Origin: Phreatobacter cathodiphilus
Lineage (GTDB): Bacteria; Pseudomonadota; Alphaproteobacteria; Rhizobiales; Phreatobacteraceae
Reading direction: 5' to 3'
Length of the DNA stretch: 64,000 nucleotides
Assembly (NCBI RefSeq): GCF_003008515.1
Contig: NZ_CP027668.1
Coordinates: 3,327,001-3,391,000 of the forward strand
Shown: piece after piece, positions 1 to 8,750 of the stretch
Layout: every line of letters starts with the position of its first letter
Position numbering within the stretch: the stretch's first letter is position 1
Made by a program: the position numbers and the translations under genes
Notes under the pieces: generated by a model
Seen by the model: the letters and a program-made list of their open reading frames with translations, nothing else
The model's database searches: none
What the model was told of the DNA's origin: nothing

Positions 1-3
1 GCA

Positions 4-249
4 GTGGCTCTCTTGGTGGGGCTTTGCACGGCCCTGATTGGGCTGGGGCTTTACCGGGAAGCCCAATTGCGGAACGCGGAGATCCGCACGGCTGAATCCG
101 AGGCCAGCAATCTCGCACGCTCTCTCCTCCAGCACGCCGAAGAAAGCATCGAACTGGCGGACACTGCCCTGATCGGCATAGTCCACCGGCTGGAATCAGA
201 TGGGTTGGCCCGAAGGCGGTCGCCCGCCTGCAAAGCTTTCTCGACCTGA
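4..249 (+). pseudogene. N-terminal fragment of a dCache-type diguanylate cyclase, cut off by a frameshift
   Basis: This frame gives a membrane segment (about residues 2-18) and the start of a periplasmic sensor helix, then stops at 247-249. The natural continuation, reading ARLQSFLDLRKATLP, lies in another frame over about 216-270 and runs straight into the next entry. A one-base loss near 200-216 would explain this. The other frame has a stop near 90 and no good start codon before 270, so the two pieces were once one gene. The true start is probably at or before the window edge. Confidence 0.6.
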
Positions 250-269
250 GAAAGGCGACCCTGCCGCGC

Positions 270-1931
270 GTGCGGGGCCTCTTCGTTTATGCTGCCGACG
301 GATCGTGGGTTGCCACATCCGAAAAGGTCGACATTCAAGGCCTTAACAATGCCGATCGGGACTATTTCCGGCACCACCGCGCCACCCCAGATCGGACGCC
401 GTTTCTAGGGCCTCCGATCCGAAGCCGGTCGGGAGGTCAGTGGATCCTAACTGTCTCGCGCCGTGTCGACGGTCCTGATGGCGCATTCGCCGGGGTAGTG
501 CTCGCTACTCTAGATGTTGACTACTTCGTACGGGGTTTTGCCAAATTCGACGTGGGATCCGCGGGTTCGCTCTCTCTGTTATCTTCAACAGGAGTTCTGG
601 TCGCCCGCTATCCGTTCGACGACAACGTGATCGGGCGTGATTTCAACGGGTCGCCGTTTATGCGCCATGCGGCTAATAACCATTCGGGGACAGTCCACTT
701 CCGGAGCGTCCTCGACGGCGTAGAGCGGATCAGCTCTTACCATAAGAGCGAGCGCTTGCCGCTCCTGATGCTTATCGCTCGCGGCAAGGATGAGGTTCTC
801 GCTCCATGGCGCTCTGAAGCATCGTGGCGCATGAACATGGTCTTTGGCTTGACGCTGCTCATAGCTGGTCTAGGCGCACTGATGCTGAGGGAACTCGCCT
901 CCCGCCAGCGTCTACTCAGGGTCATTTCTTGTCAGGAGGCAGACTTCCGACTCCTGGCAGAGGCTTCCAGCGACATGGTCACGCGCATCGGGTTTGACGG
1001 CCGGCTCACCTATGTGTCCCCCTCCTCCCTACGCATCCTCGGCTGGGGTCCCGATGAACTGATCGGAGGACAAGCGCTGGCAGGCCTCCACAGGGAAGAC
1101 CGGAACGCCGTTGAAACCGTCGTGGAGCAAATGCGGAAAGGTGAGCGGTTGGAGGCCCTGATCGCCTACCGCACCCGCCACCGCACCAGCGGTACCGTTT
1201 GGCTGGAATCGTCCCTCTCAGTAACCCGCGACCCGGAGACCGGCCGCATAGATGGCGTCGTTGCGGTCTCGCGGGACGTGACCGAGCACAAGCAACTCGA
1301 GGGTCACCTCTCCCGCCTGGCTACCCTCGACAGCCTGACCGGCCTGGCCAATCGGCGCTTTCTCGATGATCGCGCAGAGCGCGAACTTGTTCTCGCACGC
1401 CAACACGGTCGGCCGCTGGCCATGCTTCTGATCGACGCCGATCACTTCAAGGCCTTCAATGACACCTATGGACACCAAGCTGGCGATCACTGCCTGCAGC
1501 AGATTGCGGCTGTCATCCAAGCCCATGCTGCGCGGCCGGGTGACCTTGCCGCGCGCTATGGCGGTGAAGAGTTTGCGCTCCTGTTGGCCGACACGAACGA
1601 AGAGGGCGCCGGGACAGTCGCGGAGCGAATTCGTACCTCTGTCGAAGCGCTTGCGATACCGCACATGGGGAATGCTGCCCACCGGGTGGTCACAATTAGC
1701 GCTGGAGGAGCTTGCGTCATCCCGCAAGCGTCGGGAGCGACCGTGGGTGAATTGGTCCGGGCAGCGGACCGCAATCTCTATATCTCCAAGGCGGAGGGGA
1801 GAAATCGCTCTACTGTCTCCGCATGCATCAGCCTGACAGGATATCCGCCTCTACTGATCCCTTCCCCGGCAATGCAGACCCCAATCATTCCGGCTTTGGG
1901 GCCAGCACAAGTCGCGGAACGCCACTCGTGA
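270..1931 (+). CDS. Sensor diguanylate cyclase (Cache-PAS-GGDEF), main part of a frame-disrupted gene
   Basis: The protein would make cyclic di-GMP in response to a periplasmic signal. In order it shows the rest of a Cache sensor domain (about 1-180), a membrane helix (about 188-206), a PAS domain (about 222-340) and a GGDEF domain (about 345-515). The active-site motif is GGEEF (residues 431-435), and an RPGD inhibitory I-site lies five residues before it, so the cyclase half looks intact and feedback-inhibited. The GTG at 270 has no visible ribosome site; the real N-terminus, with the first membrane helix, is in the other frame upstream (4-249). As sequenced, the sensor is probably broken unless the shift is a sequencing error. 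Confidence 0.75.
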   Translation: MRGLFVYAADGSWVATSEKVDIQGLNNADRDYFRHHRATPDRTPFLGPPIRSRSGGQWILTVSRRVDGPDGAFAGVVLATLDVDYFVRGFAKFDVGSAGSLSLLSSTGVLVARYPFDDNVIGRDFNGSPFMRHAANNHSGTVHFRSVLDGVERISSYHKSERLPLLMLIARGKDEVLAPWRSEASWRMNMVFGLTLLIAGLGALMLRELASRQRLLRVISCQEADFRLLAEASSDMVTRIGFDGRLTYVSPSSLRILGWGPDELIGGQALAGLHREDRNAVETVVEQMRKGERLEALIAYRTRHRTSGTVWLESSLSVTRDPETGRIDGVVAVSRDVTEHKQLEGHLSRLATLDSLTGLANRRFLDDRAERELVLARQHGRPLAMLLIDADHFKAFNDTYGHQAGDHCLQQIAAVIQAHAARPGDLAARYGGEEFALLLADTNEEGAGTVAERIRTSVEALAIPHMGNAAHRVVTISAGGACVIPQASGATVGELVRAADRNLYISKAEGRNRSTVSACISLTGYPPLLIPSPAMQTPIIPALGPAQVAERHS

Positions 1932-2018
1932 TGCAATGGCGCGCCCCGTTGGGTGGAAGGCGCAGTCTGCCCGCGGACCTTTCGGCAGATGTTAACGAGG
2001 CTCTGGTAGCGCGTAGAC

Positions 2019-2318
2019 ATGCCTGGTCATCAGAAAACTGTTCCCCCGGCGGAGCGTGAGCGTTTCCGCCGCTGGCTTTCGAAACTCTCAGCGTGCGTCG
2101 AAGAGGCCCTCGATAATCCCGGGGATGTTGAGGCCGCCGCCGAACTGCGCGCCATGATCCTGGCAGCTCTCGCCGCGGTAGGCTCCATGGACCGACGGGC
2201 GCAAATGACGCTCGATCGACGAGAGCGTCAGCTGCGGAAGGCGATCGACACGATAAACGGGGTCAAGAACATCCCCGCAGAATGCTCCGAACGTCGCTCC
2301 TCAAAATCCGGATGCTGA
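2019..2318 (+). CDS. Small hypothetical protein
   Basis: A 99-residue charged, mostly helical protein with no family I recognise. It has no membrane segment or signal peptide. A central ALAAVGSMDRRAQ stretch and an arginine-rich C-terminal helix are all that stand out. The ATG at 2019 has no clear ribosome site. It lies between the cyclase and a convergent small membrane protein. Coding status is uncertain; it is kept because no longer frame competes with it here. Confidence 0.4.
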   Translation: MPGHQKTVPPAERERFRRWLSKLSACVEEALDNPGDVEAAAELRAMILAALAAVGSMDRRAQMTLDRRERQLRKAIDTINGVKNIPAECSERRSSKSGC

Positions 2319-2322
2319 GCTG

Positions 2323-2673
2323 CTATGGCTGCTCGGCCAGTCCGTGCAATCCGGGCGCGAAGACCACCACCACAACGAACGCCGCCACCCCCATGGTGAT
2401 GCCGAGGATGATCCAGTTGTGCCGAGGCACATAGCCGTCGACGGCACCGCGGGCGGTGAGGTGCAGCACCCCGCCCATGAAGGAGAGCATCAGGAACAAC
2501 AGCAGCACGTGGCTGGTCAGCATGGCTTGTGGCTGGTCGAGGCCGCGCCAGACGATCGACCAGATGCGCTGCCCGATCTCGGCGCACCAGGTGCCGCCGA
2601 TGCCGAGGGAAAGCGCGTCCGGCCCGTTCAGCCGCTCCTTGCGCAGCGTGCGCAGCCAGGCCGGCGCCGACAA
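2323..2673 (-). CDS. Small two-helix inner-membrane protein, unknown function
   Basis: This 116-residue protein has a basic N-terminus and two clear hydrophobic helices: about residues 53-73 (LTSHVLLLFLMLSFMGGVL) and about 88-107 (WIILGITMGVAAFVVVVVF). They are joined by a short polar loop, which fits a small integral membrane protein. I recognise no domain name. It ends just after the preceding plus-strand gene, so the two converge. No operon partner is visible on its strand. The membrane pattern makes coding likely, but nothing indicates a function. Confidence 0.6.
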   Translation of the reverse strand: MSAPAWLRTLRKERLNGPDALSLGIGGTWCAEIGQRIWSIVWRGLDQPQAMLTSHVLLLFLMLSFMGGVLHLTARGAVDGYVPRHNWIILGITMGVAAFVVVVVFAPGLHGLAEQP

Positions 2674-2835
2674 AAGGGACCAACGGGCTATGCTCTCTTG
2701 TGCCAGTCATAAAGCAACTCACGCATGAGCTGGTCGCCTCATGCTGATGAGTAAGGCGGCTGGTGCACAGCCAGGATGGGGATGGGCCTCAGCAGGACCG
2801 AACCCTCGAACCTGCGCGATGCGAGGGGGGCCGAA

Positions 2836-4263
2836 ATGAACCTTTCGCCCACTCCCGAGTTACCGCCGACGCAAATCTGCAAGCCAACGAAGCTAGGTTC
2901 GACCTTGACGGATAATCATGCCCTTGCAGCTCTCGCCGAGTGCTCGCCGGCCATGCTTTGGCGAGGCGACGTCAACGGCCGATGTGTTTATCTCAATGCT
3001 GCGATGAGGGAGTTCTGGGGTTTGGACCCCGAGGACTGCGCGACCTTCGATTGGGCGACGAGCCTGCTTGAGGCTGATCGAGAAAAGGTATTTGGACCGT
3101 TTTCCGAGGGCATGGCGCAGCAGAAGGGATTTTCCTGCGAAGGGCGGTATCGGCGCTGCGACGGCGCAGTGAGGATCTTGCGCACCCGGGCCGTTCCCTC
3201 GTTTGACGGGAGCGGCCACTTCACCGGCATGATCGGTGTCAACGACGACCTCACCGATCTGAGAGTTGCGGAGGCCGAACTCGAAACCACTAACCGGGCT
3301 CTTGCCGTTGGATTGTCGCATCAGCAACGGCTCAACGAGAGGCTTAAGCTCGCGACCAGTATTTCCGGTCTCGCGATGTCCGAACACGACGAAGAGCTTC
3401 GATATACCTGGGCTCACAACCTCCCGGCAGATGTGCTCGGAAAAACACCCGAAGATCTGGTGGGAGCCGACGTCGGAGGCCCGATCCACGGGATGTTGAG
3501 GCGAGCCCTGACCGGCTCGCCTCAATCGGAGGAGCTCCTACTGTCGATCAACGGAGTCCCGCGCTGGTTCCACATCCAGACGGCACGGATCCTCCATCCC
3601 GACGGAGCTCGCGGAGTCGTCGCAAGCGCCCTCGACGTGACCTCGCACCGGCTCAACCAGCAGAAACTGGAGGTTCTTGCCCGAGAACTTAGCCACCGGG
3701 TGAAAAACGTCTTCGCGGTGGTTCAAGCCATAGTCCGGCAGTCGGCCAAGGCGAGTGGGGCGCCGAAGGATTTCGTCTCCAGCATTGAGGCTCGCCTTCA
3801 GGCACTTGCGCATGCCCAAGATGCGCTGATCGCGACAGGGGAAAACCAGGTCGAGCTGGGTGATCTCCTCAGGCGCCAACTCGCGCATGTCTCCGGGGTG
3901 ACGATTGAGGGACCCGAGCTGCATATTCCAGGCCTTGTAGCGCCATACATCGCTTTGGCGACCCATGAATTGAGCACCAACGCACTGAAATACGGCGCGC
4001 TCAGTTGCCCGAGCGGCTATGTGAGCGTCACCTGGAAGCTGACCCAAACAGACATTCTGCAGATCGTCTGGCGAGAAGCGGGGGGACCGAGATATTCCAG
4101 GGGAGGGAAAGCGGGTTTCGGCTCGGTGCTCCTGACCCAGATCTTCGCGGCCGCAACAGGTGGTCAGGTCGAACTCGTGCCCGCAAGTGAAGGCCTCACT
4201 TGGCGCGCCGAATTTCCTATCAAGCCCCACGTCGAAATGGGTGTCCCGCACGGGGGCCGGTGA
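2836..4263 (+). CDS. PAS-domain sensor histidine kinase, HWE family
   Basis: A soluble 475-residue kinase. It has two PAS sensor domains (about 30-140 and 165-275), then an HWE-type kinase core. The phospho-accepting histidine is H287 in ELSHRVKNVFAVVQ, followed by the N-box HELSTNALKYGA and the family-defining WRE, then a GFGS glycine motif. HWE kinases are common in Rhizobiales and often feed general stress or light responses; no response regulator is encoded next to it. I chose the ATG at 2836 because AGGGGGG lies six bases upstream; an in-frame ATG at 2776 would add 20 residues without a ribosome site. No membrane helix is seen, so sensing is probably cytoplasmic. Confidence 0.88.
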   Translation: MNLSPTPELPPTQICKPTKLGSTLTDNHALAALAECSPAMLWRGDVNGRCVYLNAAMREFWGLDPEDCATFDWATSLLEADREKVFGPFSEGMAQQKGFSCEGRYRRCDGAVRILRTRAVPSFDGSGHFTGMIGVNDDLTDLRVAEAELETTNRALAVGLSHQQRLNERLKLATSISGLAMSEHDEELRYTWAHNLPADVLGKTPEDLVGADVGGPIHGMLRRALTGSPQSEELLLSINGVPRWFHIQTARILHPDGARGVVASALDVTSHRLNQQKLEVLARELSHRVKNVFAVVQAIVRQSAKASGAPKDFVSSIEARLQALAHAQDALIATGENQVELGDLLRRQLAHVSGVTIEGPELHIPGLVAPYIALATHELSTNALKYGALSCPSGYVSVTWKLTQTDILQIVWREAGGPRYSRGGKAGFGSVLLTQIFAAATGGQVELVPASEGLTWRAEFPIKPHVEMGVPHGGR

Positions 4264-4582
4264 AAAACCCTAGTCAATGGAATTAGCCTTTACGCGCCAA
4301 CAACCCTTCTGCCGGACGCCGATAGCTGCCGGTCCGCAGACAGCCAGCCTTGCTCGTTGCTACCCGGTGGCCAAACTAGGGAACGTCGGCTCACGGCATC
4401 AACGGCAGCCGGAAACCGGACGTTGCCAATTTCCGCAATGGGCCCAAAAGCAGACTGCAACGAACATCCAGGCGGTCACAAATTCCTGCCGTGCTAGTTG
4501 GGCAATCAGGTCGACATCTCTACCCGAAAGGGCCCCCTGCAGAGTTCTCACCAGTGATTATTCGCAGCGTCCATGGCCATCG
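4264..4582. other. Gap without a convincing gene
   Basis: Between the histidine kinase and the first recombinase, both of which end here. Only short frames without motifs or ribosome sites are present. I see no tRNA, no clear terminator and no repeat. It could hold an attachment site for the recombinase, but none can be recognised by eye. Confidence 0.4.
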
Positions 4583-5743
4583 TCATTTCAACTGTTTACG
4601 AAAGACATCGCTTAGTGCTTCCAGCGCCTTGAGAGCGTCACGAGCAATCGTAGGATCATTTTTGGCTCGCGGCATGCATATTGTTGTGAGCAACTTGGCT
4701 TGGTGATCGCGCTCCAAGCGCCCATAGTGAACCCGGGTCACCGCGACGTCTTCGTGCCCCAGGTTCTGTGATAGGGCTTTCAGCTCTTCTTCGGTCGGGT
4801 TGAGGCTGTGCAACCACCGGACCTGCATCGCCCTCATCGTATGCGGGTTGTAATAGGGCAGACCAGCTGATTTGCACGCACGTGCGAAGATGATCCGGAC
4901 TGACTGGCTCGTCGCCCAGCAGCGGCGCTCAAAGCCATCGTGCTGGAAGAGTCCATCGTCGCCGTAACGGTTGGTAAGCGCGGGAAACAAGGGATCGTCC
5001 GGACCCCACCCGTGGTCGCGGATCAGCTCCCGGCACCAGCCATGCACAATGGCGCCCGCCGAGGGAACGATCGCAACGAGGTAACTGATGATGGTTTTGC
5101 CAAATTTGGTGCGAACCTGGTCGCTGCTTTGAATGATGCAGTTTTTGGCAAGGTCGACATGCTTGATCCGCAGCGTCGCGATCGCATCGGCACGAGCGGC
5201 TGTCGCGATCGCCAAGGCAACGACGGCTCGGTCGCGGCGCTGGATCGGCGTCGTGGCAGGCATGGTGTCCAAAACCAAGGCCATCTGCTCAACCGACGGC
5301 ACCGCTCTTTCTCGCCTCGATCGCGACCGGGTCACGTCTTTGTTTGAAGGCGTAAGATAGGCGGCTGCAGACCGATCAATCTTCGACCGAAAACTGGGAA
5401 GGCCGGGTAACCAGCTGAAGAACTCCCGCACGGGATGCAGGGTCGCCAGCACCGTGCTTTTCGCCAGCGGTGCACCGGTTCGCTGATTTGTCTCGGCCAA
5501 AAGCGCAGCCTTGAAGCTGATCGCCTGATCCTTGTCGAAGGCCGTGAAAGAGGCCCCGCCGGTATGCCACTCGAAGCGTGCAAGCGCCTGTGCGGCGCGG
5601 TCAACGGTGGCGGGATCACGGCCTAAAGCCTCAGCCATGTATTCGAAAAACTGCCGCTTCAGCTGCTCATTGTCGAGCCTCGGCTTTGGGCGTCCCGAAT
5701 CCGACAAACTGATCCTGCAGTGAGAGACGCTCTGCTGTGTCAT
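4583..5743 (-). CDS. Tyrosine recombinase / site-specific integrase
   Basis: A 386-residue integrase with an N-terminal SAM-like core-binding domain (about 25-125) and a C-terminal catalytic domain. The catalytic set is visible: R184 (TAARADAI), H301 and R304 (HTMR), H330 (LGHEDV) and the nucleophile Y340 (RVHYG); K213 or K216 may be the active-site lysine. It cuts and rejoins DNA at short recognition sites to move an element. Its start overlaps the stop of the upstream HTH/zinc-ribbon gene by ATGA, so the two are co-translated. It is only distantly similar to the second integrase at 8751-10109, so two recombination modules sit in this island. Confidence 0.88.
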   Translation of the reverse strand: MTQQSVSHCRISLSDSGRPKPRLDNEQLKRQFFEYMAEALGRDPATVDRAAQALARFEWHTGGASFTAFDKDQAISFKAALLAETNQRTGAPLAKSTVLATLHPVREFFSWLPGLPSFRSKIDRSAAAYLTPSNKDVTRSRSRRERAVPSVEQMALVLDTMPATTPIQRRDRAVVALAIATAARADAIATLRIKHVDLAKNCIIQSSDQVRTKFGKTIISYLVAIVPSAGAIVHGWCRELIRDHGWGPDDPLFPALTNRYGDDGLFQHDGFERRCWATSQSVRIIFARACKSAGLPYYNPHTMRAMQVRWLHSLNPTEEELKALSQNLGHEDVAVTRVHYGRLERDHQAKLLTTICMPRAKNDPTIARDALKALEALSDVFRKQLK

Positions 5744-6159
5744 TGCGAAGCACCAGATTGGATGTCGACGTTTGGCATGATGAGAGGCAGGCGATCACGC
5801 CGGGCGAGCCGGCGCATGATGCGACTGCAGACTGGACAGAGCGCTTCGAGGTAGCCTGGCTTTGGCGGCCGGTGATGAAATTCCACCATTGCGCCAGCGG
5901 GCTCGCGAAAATCACGGCATGGAATGCAGTAGAGCATTCCATCCGGGCATCTGCGCTTTTTGGACGAGTTGCGCTGCTTCAGGAACGCGACCACAGCGGC
6001 CCCGTGGTAGAGCCGCGGCGAACCGCCGAGGGCGGGCAGGCCAGCCTTCTCCCAGTTCAGAATCGTACCGTAGCTAACGTCCAGCTTCGAGCAGAGTTCA
6101 TCGCGCGTGTAGCTGCGATACTGGCTGATGGGATTGGGATTGATGCGTCGAGCTCCCAT
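5740..6159 (-). CDS. HTH (MerR/excisionase-like) protein with a zinc ribbon, coupled to the integrase
   Basis: A 139-residue protein. The N-terminal half (about 15-60) is a winged-HTH region of the MerR/Xis type (TRDELCSKLDVSYGTILNWE). The C-terminal half has two CxxC pairs, C78-C81 and C108-C111, spaced like a zinc ribbon. It overlaps the integrase start by four bases, which suggests a recombination directionality factor or repressor made together with the integrase. That role is inferred from position and fold only. It is longer than a classical excisionase because of the added metal-binding part. Confidence 0.7.
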   Translation of the reverse strand: MGARRINPNPISQYRSYTRDELCSKLDVSYGTILNWEKAGLPALGGSPRLYHGAAVVAFLKQRNSSKKRRCPDGMLYCIPCRDFREPAGAMVEFHHRPPKPGYLEALCPVCSRIMRRLARRDRLPLIMPNVDIQSGASQ

Positions 6160-6260
6160 GATCAGGACCTCAGGCGAGTGGGCAGCGATCGCGCAACCGC
6201 GAAAGTGGGTCGCCTAGTCGGAGTCGGACGGATGAGCGTGCTGGCGTATGAAGCCATGGC

Positions 6261-6515
6261 TCAGCCCTCCCCAGACATGTCGGAGGTGGAGAGACGGGGG
6301 CGGCCAATTCGAACCATGGCCCACGAGTCGAGATCGACCGGAGCGTAGAGCGGCACACGTCCTGCCTTATGAAAGACGGGTCCGCCACCGACCACAGCCA
6401 GCTTCGCGAGCCACTGCCGCGAGCAGGGGAAGCCGTAAGTTGCACGAACATAGGCCGCGGCATCCGAACGCCGCAAATAGCGTGGCTGAACCGCTGTGTT
6501 GCGGAGGGTATCCAT
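6261..6515 (-). CDS. AlpA/excisionase-like small DNA-binding protein
   Basis: An 84-residue protein whose middle (RYLRRSDAAAYVRATYG through SRQWLAKLA) is a helix-turn-helix like those of AlpA and excisionases, followed by a short beta-wing region (AGRVPLYAPVDLDSW). Such proteins bind near attachment sites or activate integrase genes. I chose the ATG at 6515 because GGAG lies six bases ahead; in-frame ATGs at 6521 and 6527 would add two or four residues. It reads toward the HTH/zinc-ribbon gene and the integrase, so the three probably form one module. Confidence 0.65.
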   Translation of the reverse strand: MDTLRNTAVQPRYLRRSDAAAYVRATYGFPCSRQWLAKLAVVGGGPVFHKAGRVPLYAPVDLDSWAMVRIGRPRLSTSDMSGEG

Positions 6516-6612
6516 TCGCATCTCCATCTGCCTGCCGGTCGCCCGGCTTGGACGGGGAAGGAATGAGGTGAACAGCGGCCCCGAAAAAGACGCCTGATAT
6601 TGCCCCGATATT

Positions 6613-7326
6613 TTATTTTCGGGGCTTTTCGTATTTGCGGTGCGCAGGGCCAATCTTGTTTGCGATCGTCTTGGTGCTTGGCTGGGGGACCATCGGATAG
6701 GTGCGAGCGAGCCAATCGGCGAGGCAACTGGCCTCATCAGAGAGTCCACGAAGGGCTTCCCCTGAAGCCATCCGACGTTGGTGTTCCGCGAGAACGAGAT
6801 GCATCCCTGACGGCCGCCCTGGCGCTCCAGTCCGGGTTAGGGCGAAGGCCTCAGTTCGGCGTATGTCATCGAAAGGCCATAGCTTCAAAATGTCCGCGCG
6901 ATTAACCCGCAGAAGACCCCAGTAAGTCTGTGAACGGTCGGCGAGGCTGTCGTCGAAGCCATCTGCCCAGATTGCATCATCGTCGTAGGCCCAGGAGCGC
7001 AGAACCATCTGTTCGCTCGCTGCTCGCTCCTCGCCGACCGCGCTCGGCAGATAGGCAATCGGGCAGGAAAACAGGTGAGCCGGAACCAGGTCCGGCTTCC
7101 CATCACGGTAGCCCACGACCCTGATATCTCCGGATGAAATCTGGTCTGCCAATTCCTCAAGAGCAGCTGTGATTGCCGCCTCATCGTAAGGGTCGACCTC
7201 GACTAGCAACCCCTTGGTGGCAATCCACATCGCAGCGCCACAGAGCGGCATATAGCCGGGTCCTCGCGGGTCTACTGTCCAAGTTGCGCCAGACGTCTGG
7301 ATATCTTCCTCGACCGCAAGTGCCAT
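6613..7326 (-). CDS. Hypothetical island protein
   Basis: A 237-residue soluble protein with no recognised domain. The N-terminal half is acidic and rich in aromatic residues; the C-terminal 70 residues (from about RTGAPGRPSG) are basic and end in a lysine-rich tail. Similar C-termini are common, to my memory, in proteins coded beside alphaproteobacterial integrases, but I cannot assign a role. The ATG at 7326 is preceded by AGGAAG, a good ribosome site. It may be co-transcribed with the AlpA-like gene about 100 bases downstream. Confidence 0.7.
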   Translation of the reverse strand: MALAVEEDIQTSGATWTVDPRGPGYMPLCGAAMWIATKGLLVEVDPYDEAAITAALEELADQISSGDIRVVGYRDGKPDLVPAHLFSCPIAYLPSAVGEERAASEQMVLRSWAYDDDAIWADGFDDSLADRSQTYWGLLRVNRADILKLWPFDDIRRTEAFALTRTGAPGRPSGMHLVLAEHQRRMASGEALRGLSDEASCLADWLARTYPMVPQPSTKTIANKIGPAHRKYEKPRK

Positions 7327-7437
7327 TGTAGATCTTCCTGTCTGATGAAAGCGTGAGGCAATTCGCCTGCCGAATATTCCTAATCGCTGTCTTCAATTCG
7401 CCGCAAAATATCTGGGTCGCCAGCCCTGTCTAAGTAC

Positions 7438-7536
7438 TCAACAATGGCTCGGCTGGCCATCGTCGAGTTCCCAATGGCGGCCTGGATACTCGTAAGGCGA
7501 GCTCAGTATCGGCCGTTCGAAGAACTGCTCGCTCAC
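7438..7536 (-). pseudogene. N-terminal stump of a type III-like restriction/helicase protein
   Basis: Only 32 codons remain, from a GTG start with a strong ribosome site (GAGGGGGAA, 7539-7547 on this strand). The peptide contains FFERPILSSPYEYPGRH, which I recognise from memory as the conserved first residues of a family of large restriction-endonuclease/helicase proteins (type III Res-like, near 1,000 residues). The frame stops right after WELDDGQPS. No helicase motif follows, so the rest of the gene is gone. The overlapping plus-one frame encodes a 26-codon tail (from ATG, ending IEDSD) that may be the scar of the deletion. Confidence 0.5.
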
Positions 7537-7749
7537 GCTTCCCCCTCGGATGCCTCGCCATCGTCTCAGCGGACGATGGGCGCATTTGGCGGAAATGGAG
7601 CAGACTTTCACAACCCTATCAACTGACAGCACTCGGCTACCGTGTGCACAACCTCGGGCGGGTTGAAGCCCGGCCTAGGTCGACTTCTCCTGAAGTCTGC
7701 AAGAGCAGGACAATGGGGCCCCGATGCTGGAGCTTCGCCGATTTCCTGG
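7537..7749. other. Short gap, nothing recognised
   Basis: Sequence between the restriction-gene stump and the end of the next minus-strand gene. Apart from the ribosome site of the stump I see no gene, RNA or repeat. It probably holds the promoter of the lost restriction gene. Confidence 0.3.
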
Positions 7750-8661
7750 TCAGAGACACCGATATCGAATGGATAGCGCGCCGGTGGCGTCCAGCCCAAA
7801 GAACGTGTTGTTCATTTCGAAGTCATGCGCATAGGTTGCCGGATCGATAAGGGCGGTCTTGAGCTCCTCGACACTCCGGGCCCCGCTGGACCTTCGCAGA
7901 TACTGGACATAGGTCGACCGGGGCCTGTACGTGCAGCACCAATGCAGGACTAGGAAGCGATGGACGTCATCGTCGCCGCCTTCGGAGCCGGGATCGGAGA
8001 ACCGATAGACGGGCATGCCGAGCGCATTTTGAAGCTTCTCCGCTTCGGGTCGGATTGCATCCCGCCACTGGGCAAACGGGTTGAACCCCTGTCGCCAGTC
8101 GTCCTTCCACCAATCCCATTCAAGGTCGAAATACCACGGACCGCCTGCAGCGCCCGGCAGGAACTCCATCATGGCTTTCCGAGGTGGTGGGTCTGGCAAG
8201 GTCTCGAGTGACCAAGGGCTGCCTGCATTGTCCGGACCCTCAAACATTGGTGTTTTGGTCGCTTCAGCAGCCGCTGCCAGGAGAAAACCTACCGTGTCAC
8301 TGGTCAGGTACCTCGCACTCCATGGTGAAGCCACGAAATCGCTCATCCGGATGCAGCCCGGCGAGGCCGGCGAGAAATGATCAAGGTAGTAGACGCATCG
8401 ATCGGCTGAAACGATGGCCCTCAATTCCCCGAGCGCTTCTCCGATGTTCAGTTGAGGGATGACATGCTTTCGCAGCACCTCGATGGCTTCGACCGGGTCG
8501 AGATAGGGCTCTCGCTGGCCGCAAGGTGGTTCGAGCAGAGTGATGGCGCCTTTCGGCGCGCATTCATCATTCTCACTGCCCCATCCGGAAAGGCGAGCTA
8601 CAACGTTTGGTTCCAAGGCCGACACGGGAAGGGCGCGGAGAAGCGCTTCAGAATTGACCAT
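7750..8661 (-). CDS. Hypothetical protein, unknown family
   Basis: About 303 residues from the ATG at 8661; an upstream in-frame ATG at 8754 would make 334 but would run into the integrase gene. The protein is soluble, rich in Trp, Asp and Pro, with a cluster of aromatics in the middle (WYFDLEWDWWKDDW). I recognise no domain and no catalytic pattern. It sits directly downstream of the P4-type integrase on the same strand, so it is island cargo. The lack of a clear ribosome site leaves the start uncertain (8667 is also possible). Confidence 0.65.
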   Translation of the reverse strand: MVNSEALLRALPVSALEPNVVARLSGWGSENDECAPKGAITLLEPPCGQREPYLDPVEAIEVLRKHVIPQLNIGEALGELRAIVSADRCVYYLDHFSPASPGCIRMSDFVASPWSARYLTSDTVGFLLAAAAEATKTPMFEGPDNAGSPWSLETLPDPPPRKAMMEFLPGAAGGPWYFDLEWDWWKDDWRQGFNPFAQWRDAIRPEAEKLQNALGMPVYRFSDPGSEGGDDDVHRFLVLHWCCTYRPRSTYVQYLRRSSGARSVEELKTALIDPATYAHDFEMNNTFFGLDATGALSIRYRCL

Positions 8662-8750
8662 CGGCATTCTAAGCCAAGTTATTGCTGACCACCTCAAACA
8701 CCATTGAGTCAGCGGGTGATCCGGATTGGGTTTCGGTTTGCAGTTCGGCC

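Noticed and set aside
2785-2830. Apparent tRNA T-arm (GGTTCGAGG on the minus strand)
   Set aside because: The stem bases do not pair and no anticodon or acceptor arms are found around it.
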